A DNA stretch of 34,858 nucleotides, taken from the IMG/VR virus record IMGVR_UViG_3300017593_000211, positions 1 through 34,858 of that record. One strand, given 5' to 3'. Position numbers and translations under genes: made by a program. The number at the start of each line of letters is the position of its first letter. Within the stretch, counting starts at the first letter, position 1. Below, piece after piece: positions 6,032 through 16,300 of this stretch. The stretch is from a virus. The notes beneath the pieces were generated by a model. That model searched no databases. It saw only the letters and a program-made list of their open reading frames with translations, and was not told the origin of the DNA.

Positions 6032-6730
6032 TTAAAAAAGATAAACTGTATTTCTAAACCGCCTTTCCAATTGTTGTAAAGTCCAGTCTGGTTTAAATTT
6101 ATTCCAACACTTACTGTCCAATTCCATCATCCGTGCCCATAAATGAGGATAAAAACGATAAATATTTTCTAAGTCTTTCATTCTCTTAAACGGACACCAA
6201 AAACAACCTGTGCGATTTATTTTTTCATATAATCCATTCCAATCAAAACCATAGCGGTAACATATCTTTAATGCTTCTTGGCCATCAATCCCAAATTCTA
6301 CAAGAGGGTAACTTTCTTGTTTACGATATTTCATTCTTTTTATTTCACTTGCACTTATTCCCATAAGTCTATGTATATTTTTTAATTGCTTTTTTTTAAA
6401 ATATGACCTTTCTAATAAATATTTAAAAAGTCTAGTGCACCACCTTAAATGCATCCGAGGCCATCCATAACCAGTATATCCCTTTCTAGTTTTGTGTTCA
6501 CACATCCAATATTCAAAATGTCTCTCAGGTTTTAAACAAGTTATTTCAACTCCAAGTTTCTTTTGAACTAAATTTATATGTGTATATATTTCTGGGAACT
6601 CCGCTCCAGTATCATTAAAAATGATTTCATCAAATGGTATTTGATTTTCTAATAGCACTATTAACATAGCAGTGCTATCTTTACCACCAGAAAAGAAAAC
6701 AACTCTATATGGCTTATTAGAGTTCGGCAT
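6032..6730 (-). CDS. PP-loop ATPase, PAPS-reductase/DndC-like
   Basis: The PP-loop SGGKDST (residues 14-20) adenylates a substrate in PAPS reductases, DndC-type sulfur enzymes and tRNA thiolation enzymes. Cysteines C98 (RWCTR), C157, C176 and C179 (GCFWCP) are spaced like the four ligands of an iron-sulfur cluster in DndC-like proteins, which favours sulfur transfer over simple sulfate reduction. The length (232) suits a stand-alone phage version. It is the last gene of the leftward operon; its ATG overlaps the preceding stop (TAATG), with AGAGGTAAGG upstream. Phage PAPS-reductase-like proteins are common and mostly uncharacterised. A part in DNA or RNA sulfur modification is possible but no partner dnd genes are in view. 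Confidence 0.85.
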   Translation of the reverse strand: MPNSNKPYRVVFFSGGKDSTAMLIVLLENQIPFDEIIFNDTGAEFPEIYTHINLVQKKLGVEITCLKPERHFEYWMCEHKTRKGYTGYGWPRMHLRWCTRLFKYLLERSYFKKKQLKNIHRLMGISASEIKRMKYRKQESYPLVEFGIDGQEALKICYRYGFDWNGLYEKINRTGCFWCPFKRMKDLENIYRFYPHLWARMMELDSKCWNKFKPDWTLQQLERRFRNTVYLF

Positions 6731-7224
6731 TAGACCTTACCTCTTTTAATCAATCTTCCACCACAAGCCTGAATTATCTGTATGAAATTTTCAGGTGTAA
6801 CTTTCCACGGTTTAATATGTGTCCAATCAAATATTTTTACGAGTGGTGCAATGCAACCCTCACTGCAAAAGTATTGTCCTTTCCTCTCCCTCCGCCACTT
6901 AGCAAACAAGCCAAGTCCAGCAACATAGTCAAACTTAGCTTTCTTTTCTACAAGCCCTAAGAAGAAGTTATGTATTACACAAACCTGTCCACTAGAAACC
7001 TCCAGACCCCATATTTCATACTCATCGCCTTTTTTGTATCCTTTAAATATCGGTCTAATATTCCATCTTACATTCAACAACTGATACCAATGCTCAGGCC
7101 AGCATTCTATTGTATGGTTGTCATCATAAAGATATGCAATATGGCTGTAATCTGATTGAGTTTCCCACTTAATTACCTTAGCTAGCCAATCAGTGCCTTT
7201 GTAGGCGAGGAATTTAATCAGCAT
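6730..7224 (-). CDS. Permuted papain-like hydrolase (YiiX/NlpC-P60 type)
   Basis: 164 residues with the order seen in circularly permuted NlpC/P60 enzymes: His first (H28 in SDYSHIAYLY), an acidic residue after (E40 in TIEC), and the Cys near the C-terminal third (C120 in QYFCSEGC), preceded by a FDYVAGLG helix. Such proteins act as amidases or peptidases on cell-wall peptides or lipids. It lies directly after the lipoprotein gene and near the end of the operon with the holin-like gene, so a lysis or wall-processing role is plausible. ATG at 7224 is preferred: the longer frame would need a TTG start at 7242, and GGGGG upstream is placed for 7224. Confidence 0.75.
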   Translation of the reverse strand: MLIKFLAYKGTDWLAKVIKWETQSDYSHIAYLYDDNHTIECWPEHWYQLLNVRWNIRPIFKGYKKGDEYEIWGLEVSSGQVCVIHNFFLGLVEKKAKFDYVAGLGLFAKWRRERKGQYFCSEGCIAPLVKIFDWTHIKPWKVTPENFIQIIQACGGRLIKRGKV

Positions 7225-7225
7225 T

Positions 7226-7600
7226 TTACAAAGCCCCCACAAACTTAATCATATAAGGCACTACCTTTTCTATTATATCTTTACCAACCAAAGAACCAAA
7301 CCTCTGCCACAGTCCTAATAACTTTCCTTTCTCACACTCCGTTAGTTCATCTACCGTTTTCCCTTTTGTTATTTGTTCAATTTCATCTAGTATATTCAAA
7401 GCTTCAGCAGGTAGCTTATTTATATCATCACCTAATGCTGCCTGCCAATAACAGGTAGAAAATTCACTATGTTCACATAAAACCTGAGCCAACTCATTAG
7501 CCTGTTTCATAAAACCTTCATATCCCTTTGTTATTTTACCCGTATGCCCAGCACAGCCTAGAAATACAAAACAAAGAAAAATAATGGATAATTTTTTCAT
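7226..7600 (-). CDS. Phage lipoprotein (possible outer-membrane lysis protein)
   Basis: The N-terminus MKKLSIIFLCFVFLGCAG is a classical signal peptide ending in a lipobox (FLGC), so the mature protein would be lipid-anchored at Cys 16. The remaining about 108 residues are helical and charged. ATG at 7600 is preferred to 7612 because GGAGGG lies four bases upstream of it. The size, lipobox and place beside a papain-like hydrolase resemble the outer-membrane subunit of a two-component spanin, but no paired inner-membrane partner is evident and the sequence is not a recognised spanin family. The lipoprotein call is strong; the lysis role is inference from context. Confidence 0.8.
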   Translation of the reverse strand: MKKLSIIFLCFVFLGCAGHTGKITKGYEGFMKQANELAQVLCEHSEFSTCYWQAALGDDINKLPAEALNILDEIEQITKGKTVDELTECEKGKLLGLWQRFGSLVGKDIIEKVVPYMIKFVGAL

Positions 7601-7612
7601 TTTACCCTCCAT

Positions 7613-7798
7613 TTAATCTTTAAAATATTTAATTAAATTAGTCAATCTTCCAAAGTTTTCACATAGTTTTAATAATTGTTTCATAAGTTTTTGACATTCC
7701 TCTGGGTCTTCTGTTTCAGAGCATCTAGTTCTAGCCTCCACTGCCCACTGCTTGATTAAAGTAGTAAGTCTTCTAGCTTCTATCTCTTGCTGGTTCAA
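7613..7798 (-). CDS. Small helical hypothetical protein (61 aa)
   Basis: Helical, charged protein with three cysteines (RCSETEDPEECQKL is the middle). Its frame opens with TTG three bases after the upstream stop; an in-frame TAA lies two codons earlier, and no ATG occurs until residue 39, so TTG is the only reasonable start. GGAGG lies about 12 bases upstream, longer spacing than usual. It fills the space between the radical SAM gene and the lipoprotein gene exactly. Function unknown. Confidence 0.55.
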   Translation of the reverse strand: MNQQEIEARRLTTLIKQWAVEARTRCSETEDPEECQKLMKQLLKLCENFGRLTNLIKYFKD

Positions 7799-7801
7799 TG
7801 G

Positions 7802-8488
7802 TTATCTAACCTCCAAATTATACTTTGGAAACTCTTTTGTAAATGCCTCCAAATCTTCTTTAGTATATTCATTTTTTTCTTTATAAAAAGGTGTTGGACG
7901 GGCTACCTGTAAACAAAGAAGGTGGTTTTGGCCAACTATATAAATAATCTTCTCTAAGTCTGTGAATGTCAATAAACTGCTATGCACGGTAGTTCTGAAT
8001 TCACAAGGAAGTTTAGCACTTTTAAGAAGAGTGACTGACTTTTTAACAGGTTCAATTGGGAGCTTGGTGTTGGTGACAGCTTGATATTTATCCCAAGGGG
8101 CTTTAATGTCCATAGCAATATAATCCACTAGTTTCTTTCTTATAAGCAAGGTCAACATAAAAGGCCTAGTGCCATTGGTATCCAGTTTTACCGCAAACCC
8201 CATATTCTTTAACCATGCACAGAAGGCAGGTAAGTCTTTATGTAAGGTAGGTTCACCACCAGTAATAACCACTCCATCAATAATCCGCTTCCTTGTTAAT
8301 AGAGATTTGTGGATTTTTTCGTAAGGAATGGAGGGCTGTAGACAATCTACTAATTGGAGATTGTGGCAATAAGGGCAACGAAAGTTACATCCTTGAGTAT
8401 AAATAACAGCAGATAAATGGTTAGGGAAGTCAATCGTGGAAAAAGGAGTAAATCCTCCAATATTTAGGTTAAATTCTTGCTGATTCAT
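7802..8488 (-). CDS. nrdG: Anaerobic ribonucleotide reductase activating protein (NrdG2-type radical SAM)
   Basis: Radical SAM enzyme. The cluster motif is C34-x3-C38-x2-C41 (GCNFRCPYCHN) and the SAM-binding GGEP motif is at 77-80. The opening GGFTPFSTIDFPNHLSAVIY matches the NrdG2 form of the activase, which installs the glycyl radical on class III ribonucleotide reductase NrdD so that deoxynucleotides can be made without oxygen. Length (228) is normal. The start ATG overlaps the phosphoesterase stop by ATGA. No nrdD is present in the window, so either it lies outside or this enzyme activates the host reductase or another glycyl-radical protein. Family call is strong, exact partner inferred. 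Confidence 0.85.
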   Translation of the reverse strand: MNQQEFNLNIGGFTPFSTIDFPNHLSAVIYTQGCNFRCPYCHNLQLVDCLQPSIPYEKIHKSLLTRKRIIDGVVITGGEPTLHKDLPAFCAWLKNMGFAVKLDTNGTRPFMLTLLIRKKLVDYIAMDIKAPWDKYQAVTNTKLPIEPVKKSVTLLKSAKLPCEFRTTVHSSLLTFTDLEKIIYIVGQNHLLCLQVARPTPFYKEKNEYTKEDLEAFTKEFPKYNLEVR

Positions 8489-9156
8489 AAAGTTTTAATT
8501 TCCACCTTACCTCTCTCAATCTCCAACCAGCTTCTACTATCTAACCAATCTCCACAATTAGCTAATTTCTGCCCTGTTTCCAATGTATGAATAGAGGGAT
8601 AATGGGTATGTCCTATAACCAATATCCTACACCAATCAGCTTTTTCTAAAAAAGAAAATGCTTCTGCATATATCTGTCCTATTTTTTCATGCCATTTTTC
8701 TCTATTTCTCTGCTTCCATTTAGAAGGTGGATTAAAAAACCATGGTGCAAATTTTGATAATAATTTCCAATCCCAGTGCTTGCATAGTGGGTCAAATTGA
8801 TAGCCATGCACAAATCCCATTCTGCCTATGCGGTAAAAAGGGAATGATTGTATTTCCATTCCTAATAATTCAGTTAGACTTTTCCCTAACTCTGGGTCAT
8901 GATTACCTTCAATAAAAACTGTTTGGGTTGCCTTTATAATCTTTTTTAATGCCTTTAATAACTCTTGTCCAATATAGCTATTTTTAATATCTTTAATATT
9001 ACATCTTACTAAATCTAAAATATCACCACAAAAAACAACCTTATCTGCCTTAGAAGCATAATCAGCAAAAGGAATGAAATATTGACTAGTATAAGGAATA
9101 TGAAGATCACTGATGCATATAATTTTTTTAGCCAACCTTATACCATCCTGAACCAC
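8485..9156 (-). CDS. Calcineurin-like metallophosphoesterase
   Basis: All signature blocks of the calcineurin-type two-metal phosphoesterase fold are present: SDLH (D17, H19), CGDILDL (D45), EGNHD (N85, H86), VHGYQFD (H117) and a C-terminal GHTHYP. The layout resembles LpxH-type UDP-diacylglucosamine pyrophosphatases and MPE proteins found in phages. The substrate cannot be deduced; nucleotides, DNA ends or lipid precursors are all possible. Start is GTG at 9156 with GGGGAGG about six bases upstream; it overlaps the end of the protease gene by 29 bases. It is coupled to the radical SAM gene that follows. Confidence 0.88.
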   Translation of the reverse strand: MVQDGIRLAKKIICISDLHIPYTSQYFIPFADYASKADKVVFCGDILDLVRCNIKDIKNSYIGQELLKALKKIIKATQTVFIEGNHDPELGKSLTELLGMEIQSFPFYRIGRMGFVHGYQFDPLCKHWDWKLLSKFAPWFFNPPSKWKQRNREKWHEKIGQIYAEAFSFLEKADWCRILVIGHTHYPSIHTLETGQKLANCGDWLDSRSWLEIERGKVEIKTL

Positions 9157-10114
9157 TCCAGCCTCCCCGTATTACATCTTCATTATGAACCAAAATTACA
9201 TCTTCAAATACGGCTGTAAAATCACCATAACTAACTTGGATGGTAGCACTTTCATCTTGAACCGTAGTTTGATAATCTCCCCAAAAAGAAGAACCCCAAA
9301 CGACATCCATTTGTTTTACTTCAATAGAAGAAACCCTTGGCGTAAAACCCTCATCTATTATATATTTTACCTTGCATATCACTCCTACTTTATCACTTCC
9401 AGCAAAGAGTAACCCAATAAAATTACCAGGGAAGTCTTGGTTATCAGGAAGCTTACATAAATGTTCAACCAATGGCCTATATACTCCAAAGTCAATATGA
9501 TTTACATTTTCTTGGAATGCTTGAAATCGTGTATTACGGTTAAATAAGCTCCAGATAAAATTTAGACATGCAACAATCCCTTTTGATATTTTACAGGGGC
9601 TTGGAGTAGTAGCGGGTTTAATTTGTTTATGCCAAATATATTCACCACAAATATTTTCTTCTGGTGTGCCTCCGTGATAAGGGCCCGGCTGATATATTCT
9701 TTTTTCTTTCACATCATTTGGGTTCATACCAGCATCAGGCGATATAACATGGGCATTACTTCCTACTACTATTTCATCAGCAACAAACATCATTCCCAAA
9801 GAACCAGCAGTTATATCATGATTACCCACAGATAAACCCAATAAGACAGGTCTAACCTTTTGCGTTCTATCAATATTTAAAGCTTCAACCTTACCAATCT
9901 CAATTACTTTAATTCTCATCCCCTTCACATACCGAGGAATAAGGTCTTGCTTTGATAAAAATTCTTCTTTCTCTTTCTTTCTAACATAAACAATTACAGT
10001 ATCCACCTTCTTGCCAAGTTGCTTATCAAAATACTGTATGATTTGATTGGAATGACCAATCACATTTTTTTTGCCCTTTACTTTGCTGTAAACTTTTTTA
10101 ATTTTCTTTTCCAT
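9128..10114 (-). CDS. Chymotrypsin-fold serine protease-like protein
   Basis: Resembles a family of trypsin-like proteins with the pattern G-x-S-V-G-x-x-x-x-T-A-G-S-L-G, then a His, then QPGPYHGG. Putative triad (numbering from ATG at 10114): H122 (SNAHVISPD), D208 (NHIDFGVYRP) and S320 in GGWSGSGW. The usual GDSG reads GWSG here, and the protein ends eight residues after the Ser, so the last strands are short. Activity is plausible but not assured. No signal peptide; the first 65 residues are lysine-rich. ATG at 10114 overlaps the holin-like stop (TGATG) with GGGGAGG upstream. It may process virion proteins or act in lysis; neither is shown by the sequence. Confidence 0.72.
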   Translation of the reverse strand: MEKKIKKVYSKVKGKKNVIGHSNQIIQYFDKQLGKKVDTVIVYVRKKEKEEFLSKQDLIPRYVKGMRIKVIEIGKVEALNIDRTQKVRPVLLGLSVGNHDITAGSLGMMFVADEIVVGSNAHVISPDAGMNPNDVKEKRIYQPGPYHGGTPEENICGEYIWHKQIKPATTPSPCKISKGIVACLNFIWSLFNRNTRFQAFQENVNHIDFGVYRPLVEHLCKLPDNQDFPGNFIGLLFAGSDKVGVICKVKYIIDEGFTPRVSSIEVKQMDVVWGSSFWGDYQTTVQDESATIQVSYGDFTAVFEDVILVHNEDVIRGGWSGSGWYKVG

Positions 10115-10371
10115 CACTTACCTCCCCAAAAAAATCCTTTAGTAAAAATGGCTAAAAAACCACCAAATGCTCCCCCTGCAAACGAAGTGGTCTTATACCA
10201 CCTTGTCTTTTTTTCTACTTTTTCTATTTTTTGTTCTATTTCTTTTTTATTATTTGTTATTTGAACACAAACAGCATCTATTTTTTTAGATAGGGCATTA
10301 AGCTCTTTATTTATATAAGTTGTATGCGTCTCCAATAAATCCTTTACATATTCCATTTCTTTATTGTTCAT
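10114..10371 (-). CDS. Holin-like protein (XhlA-type layout)
   Basis: 85 residues with a coiled-coil N-terminal half (residues 5-57, repeated NKE/KKIEKVEKK) and one glycine-rich hydrophobic segment near the C-terminus (about 62-80, SFAGGAFGGFLAIFTKGFF). This is the layout of XhlA/hemolysin-type proteins that sit in the inner membrane and help release endolysin. A strong AAAGGAGA ribosome site precedes the ATG. The position just after the giant virion protein and before other late genes fits. Primary sequence similarity to XhlA is weak, so the holin role is inferred from topology and context. Confidence 0.65.
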   Translation of the reverse strand: MNNKEMEYVKDLLETHTTYINKELNALSKKIDAVCVQITNNKKEIEQKIEKVEKKTRWYKTTSFAGGAFGGFLAIFTKGFFWGGK

Positions 10372-10383
10372 GGCTAATCTCCT

Positions 10384-13300
10384 TTACAGACCATAATTTA
10401 ATAATCCTGTTGTGGATTTTGGCCTTGTAAAAGACTGTATTTCTTTAGTCTTTTTTCTTTTTAAAAATTCATACTTTGCTCGTCTTTTAGCATAACGCAA
10501 ATATCTTGTTAGCTCCTTTGGTGTCATTTTCAAAAGAAGGTCTAGCTGGTCTTCATCGTTTAAAGCACTAAAAACTCTAATGTCAGGTGCTAACCTTATA
10601 GTCTTCCAGAACCTTTTACTTAAAACTATATTCTTCTCTTTCACTTCTTTTAAAGTCTCTACAAACTCAGCCCAAGCCTTCTTTCTTCTTTCAGGGTCAT
10701 GATGATTTTCTGCAACCCAAAGCAAGCTTCTTAACTGTGCTTTGATTTGATTTGTTTCATATTTTTCTCCACGCTTTTTAATTCCTTGAAACCGCTTAGA
10801 ATATAAATTGTAAATTTCATTTTGAATTTTTGTCCTTGTTATATAACGAGGTGCAACGCCTATACCTAAAATAGGTAGAATGCTTTTTTCTCCACTGATT
10901 TTTTCATGCCGTATAAAATTAGCAATTGAAATTGGGACTAAACCGCTTGTGCCCAAAAATACAGCGACTTGCTCTGCCTGTTTAAGCAATGGTGCATTGG
11001 GGTCTCTTATTTCTGTTTTGAAATAGTCTTGATTGGTAAACAAATCCAAAGTTAAACTAATTACTGGATTTAATTTATGCCAAGCAACAGTAGATATTCC
11101 TTTAAAAATTCCATGCTTTTCTAATGCAGCTTTAGCAACCCAGTATTCTTTAGTCATTGCAGGCAATTGTAATCTCTCATCACTTCCATCAGGGTTTTTC
11201 TCGCCCGTTTTAGGATAGAAATAATCTAACAATTCTTGAGGGGGTTTTCCTGTAAAAAGATAACACATTAATCCGCCAATCATTCCAACTACAAAAGGAT
11301 ATGTAATAGAGAATTGTATCCTGCCAGCCCACAAAGGCATTTTCTTTTTCATAATAGCTTCTTTAATGTCAAGACCTGCTCCTCCCCATTCTCTTATAGT
11401 CCCTAATTGCCAACTTAACGATAAAGAACTTGCTACCGCCAAATCTCTTATAGTTCTATTCCAGAAAAGATTATCATAAACCATCTGCCCAAAATTATTA
11501 TCCATACTATCCCATATCTTTTGTAATGCCTTATCCAGCTTTGCTCCTTTTATTTCTGGATGTGCTGATGTAAAATCTTTTGCTTGCTTTAAAAAAGCTC
11601 CTATTTTCAATCTAGGCACATACCATTCCATAAGAGGTGCTTGTATTTTCTCAGCAATAGCTGGAATTAATTTAATAGTTCCTCCTATAATGTTTTTCTT
11701 TCTAAAATCTCTTATTGCTTTCTTCCAGTTATCTTCAAGCCCTATTTTGTAAGCCTTAGAAAGTTTATATCTTGCACCTGCCCTTATTAAATAATTTACA
11801 ATTTCTTTGTCTAAATCAGTTTGGATGCTTCTCTTGCCAAGCCAAAGCTCAACGGCTTTATGCCCTAATTTAAGAGAAGAAACGGGGCCAGTTAAAATAT
11901 CTGCAAAACGGTCTAAAGCAACGTCAATATCTCCTTTTAAAGTGCTGTTTGTAAGCCTCATTACATTATAAGTTAAGTCTGATAAAGTAACATTCAAAAA
12001 GTGAAACCCGCTAAGACCAAGTTTAACAGCGACAAAAGGATTTTTGACTGCCATAAATGCTTTGAAAACCTTACCCCAATTATCTGGCCGAGACCATAAA
12101 GAAGGAGAAAGCCATTTATCTACTATGTTGGCAGCTTCTTTGGGCATTATCCATTCGCCTGTCCGCACCATTCCCTCTTTGCCTCTAAAGAAGACTTGAA
12201 GGGATGGGTCTTTAGGAACTGCCCAGCCTTTTGGTGGTTTTTTAAAACCTCTTTTAAATTTCAAAAGTTCATATGCTTTCATTTCATTAAGAAAGTCTTT
12301 CCGCATCTTATGATGAAGTGCACTGAAATATCTCCAAAGAACCATCTCTTGGGGATTGGTAGTAATAGGTTCTAGTCCTGCTTTAATTCCATCACTCATT
12401 AACTTATAAAATTTATGTTTATAATACCCTGGTGTGGTATTTAACTTTTTCTGTATCCATGCTTCTGCTTTTTCTCTGTTTTTCCATATTCCAGGCCAAT
12501 AATTTTCTAAATAATCAAGCCTTTCATTAACGCTCTTATCTATCTCATAAGCTTTATCAAGCAAAGCACGGTGCTGTTGAGCCATGTCTTTAACAACTTT
12601 ACTATCTTTACCAAACTCAGAAAAATCCGTATCACCTTTCATCATCTTATCAATATAAAGTATCTGCTTATCTACAGGCTGTCTGTCCCACCATTCATGA
12701 GAGATTTTTGTTGCTTCTACAATGGCATCAATCTCTCTTGCTCTTTCTGCCATTAATCTTCTAGCAGATATTCTAACCATTGCAGCAGGTTCTTCAGGTG
12801 TAAATATTTTATCTACTTCTCCTGTTTTCTTAGCTATATCCTTTGTAATTACAGGTTCTTTTTTTACTTCTTTTTTTAGTCCTTCCTTTGCCTTTATTCT
12901 TTCAAGATATTCCTTAGCCCAAGCAATGCGTTTTGAATATTCCTCTATAGGTTCTCCTAAACGATATTCAGGAATTTGTCTTAATCCCCAAATCTCATTC
13001 GCTTCTGCATGAATATTAGTTGCCTGTCGTATAGTTGTCCCTGAAAACGCGGCATCAGTTAAAATATTCTTACGGATTAACTCAGTAGAGGTATTGTATA
13101 AATCTTTGGTTTCTTCATATTTACCACTAAAAACAGCAAAGACATGATTTGTGCCAAATTCTCTGACACGCCCCCTTATATAATTTGTTATTTGTTCAAC
13201 ATTAGTAAATAACCTAGCAGGGACTTCCTGTATAAGTCTAATCTTATTACCTGAACAATATATCAATGTTACAACCTTAGAATCGTCTTTAAAGCTGCGG

Positions 13301-16300
13301 CTAATTAACGCCAAGTCTTTTTCTGTTTTTATTTTAAAACCTAACAATCCATGAGGTTTTGTTGGAGATAATAAAGGGTCAACCCAATCTTTAGGAATGC
13401 CTGGTAAGGGCAAAACATAAGCAACTCCATCTTCTCTAATTGCACCATATTTACCAGAATTTATTATAATGTGATGCTTTAACCCTGGTATTTTATCTGC
13501 ACAAGCCAATGTAAAATTTATATCATCTAAAGAAGGAGAGGGATTACCACTGGGATGGTTATGCACTAGATAGTATCCATCAGCCCCAAGCCTTTTCATT
13601 CTATTTTTAATTTCCCATATAAATTTAGGAGTAAGCTCACTTGCAACAAAATTAGGCATTCTATTTGTTATGCCTTCATGAGCAACTATTTTATTACCCT
13701 TCATATAGAATATTCTTAAAGTTTCAAATCTTGGGTCACGATAGACTTGAGCTACAACTGCCAAATCAGCGGGATGTTTAATTTCTTTACTTCTTAAATC
13801 TACTCTGCCTGTTTTGATAAGGTCTTTGCGTATTCCTTCGGCAATTGTTTTAATTCCGCCACCTTCCTTTGCTGGTTCTGCTTTTTCAGAAACTGGAATA
13901 AACTTTGGTGGCTTAGGAATAAACCATTCCAGTCCCTGTAATTCATTAAGGATTTCTTTTCTTGTTTTTGATGCTGTTTCTTCATAATCTTTATCCCTTA
14001 CTATATATTCTTCTCCATGTTCATGAACTTTAATTGTTTTTTCAGGTTCAGGCTTCTTTTCTACAATTTCTTTTTGAGCAAACTTTTTTGCTTCTTCTAA
14101 GGAGTTGAAAAACTTTGTTTCAATGCCCTTGTTAATAGTTACTTTCTTTCCTTCGTATGTAGTTTCATAAGGCTCAAATCTTACAACTCTCCATTGCTCT
14201 GTTTCTGGGTCTTCTTTGATTTGATACCATGTCTTTTTCTCTGGATGACGCACTTCATATAAATTTTCTTTGGGTTGAGTTATTATAGGTTCTTTCTCTT
14301 TAACTTCCGCTTTTGCTTCTTTAACAAGCTTAACCTCTTTCTCTGCCTTAATCCAGTATTCTGCCCTAGATGTCCAAGGCATATATTTTGTTTTGCCTTC
14401 TGGAGTTTTTACTCTATGATAAACAAAGCCTGTTTTACGCTTCCCTATTTTACCTGTAGCTATTCCTTCCCCTTCCTTGCCTCTATATCTCCATTTGACA
14501 TGAGTTCCTTCGGTTATTTCTTTGCCGTAATTCTTTACTGGTTGCCATTCGGTTTCTGCTTTAGCAACTTCCTTACCCTTTTCTTCAAAAGACCGTGGAA
14601 ATAACTCTCTTGCTCTTTTCTCACTTAAACTAGCCCAAGTAACCTTACCTGTGTTTTTATCCACCAGCTTAACCACATAATCAACACCAAGCCTATGTTC
14701 AGGAAATTCCTCACTGGCTTTACTTAATTCAATGGGATAAGAATTTTCATAAAGTGTCTTAGTTAAAGGCACTACTGAAGGTTTTTCTTTGGGAGGTTCT
14801 TTCTTATACTTCTTTGCTAAATCGGGATATTCTTTTAATACTTCTTCGGGAACGGGCTTGTTTTGTTTGAGGTTTTGTTCAATTTGTTCTTTATGTTTAT
14901 CAAGATAATTACGTAGCCAAGCATCCCCTAATTTACTTGCTTCTATTGCTCTTTTTTGATGAAGTTTTTGATATTTTCCTTTGTATCGTAGTAAATTAAC
15001 TGCCCAATCTTCAGGAATACCTTTTATATGTGCAAATTCATGCAATAAACTATATATTGCATTTATCTTATCATTGTCTATTTTTAACACTTTAGTTAAT
15101 ATATCAGGTTTTGTATCAAGATTTAAATAAATTTTATTTCCTGTTTTATCATAAAATGTAGGAGTTTTACTTTGTCTATTAGAATATATTATTATTTTAA
15201 CATCTGGAAATTGTGGATTTATTTCTTTTGCATTTATCTCAATTGTTTTATTATTATTTCTTACTTGTTCAATATGCGGAGTAATTTTTTTAATATAGCT
15301 ATCTTGTTTATTAACAAATTCCTCCTTCGTCATTTCCCAAGGTTCTTTTTTAGCTTTAACCTCTGGCAAAGCCTTTTCCTTCTTACCTTCTTCAACTATC
15401 TGCTTCTGGCGTATTTCAGCCATTTCTTTTTGCAGTTCTGGATGCTCTTTCCAGATTTTCATCCACTCTGCACTACCAGGTTCAACACCTTCGTAAGGCT
15501 TGGCTTTCTTTTCAGGCTTAGGCTTTTCTTTGACTTCTTTTGCTGGAGGCTTCTCTTCAGTAACTTTCCTTTCTTCTCTAGCCTTTTCTTTTTTTACTTC
15601 ACCTTCAGGAACTATAATCTCTCTCTTTCTTTCTTCAGGAGCTGTCTCAATTTTTGGTTTTTTTTTGCCCTTTTCATACCTTTCTAAGGTTAATTTTTCT
15701 TCAGCGGTTCTAAGGAATGCTGGCTTGGCCTGTATCCGTGCTATTTCAGCAGGAACTCCTTCAGGTGCTACAATTTCTTTTGCAGGAGGTTTTTCTTCTT
15801 CTCCCAATACAACAGGTCTTTCTTCTTTATAAGGCTTCTTTTCTGGTTCTACTACTGGTCTTTTAGGCAATAACTCAGCAACATTAACACGCTCTGGTGG
15901 GGGTTTGGCCTGTTCTTCTATAATAAGTTTGTTAATCTCATCATCCAGTCCTAGCCTTTGTATTTCGGGATGTTCTTTTAATGCAAATAACTCATCAATA
16001 CCAAAGGAATTACCAGCTTCATCCCTACCCCTAGCCAAGTCTCTTTTAACCGCAGTTATAATAGCTTCCCTTGCTCTTTCTGGTTCTACAACTTCTGCTT
16101 CTGGTCTTTCAACTTCTTTTGCAGGAGATTTCTCTTTTGGAGGTAATGTAGTTTCCTTTATTTCTTTAACTGCCTGCCTTACTTCTGGTCTTAATTTTTC
16201 ATTGGTAGAAAGAGCATCAAACTCTTTTTCTATATCTTCAAAACGGCCTTCTCTGTAAGCCTTCTCTATATTTCTTTGAGCTTTATTAAGTATAGTCCTT

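Noticed and set aside
7785-8488. Identical MNQQE starts of two adjacent proteins (7798 and 8488) as a gene duplication
   Set aside because: The similarity stops after five residues and the proteins are unrelated, so chance or a trivial local duplication is more likely.
13800-13985. Minus-strand 61-residue frame inside the giant gene
   Set aside because: It is an alternative frame of the same coding strand with Lys/Gln-rich low-complexity content and no independent signal.
12571-16258. Several plus-strand open frames opposite the giant gene
   Set aside because: They are antisense shadows with Leu/Phe/Ser-rich, non-coding-like composition and no ribosome sites.
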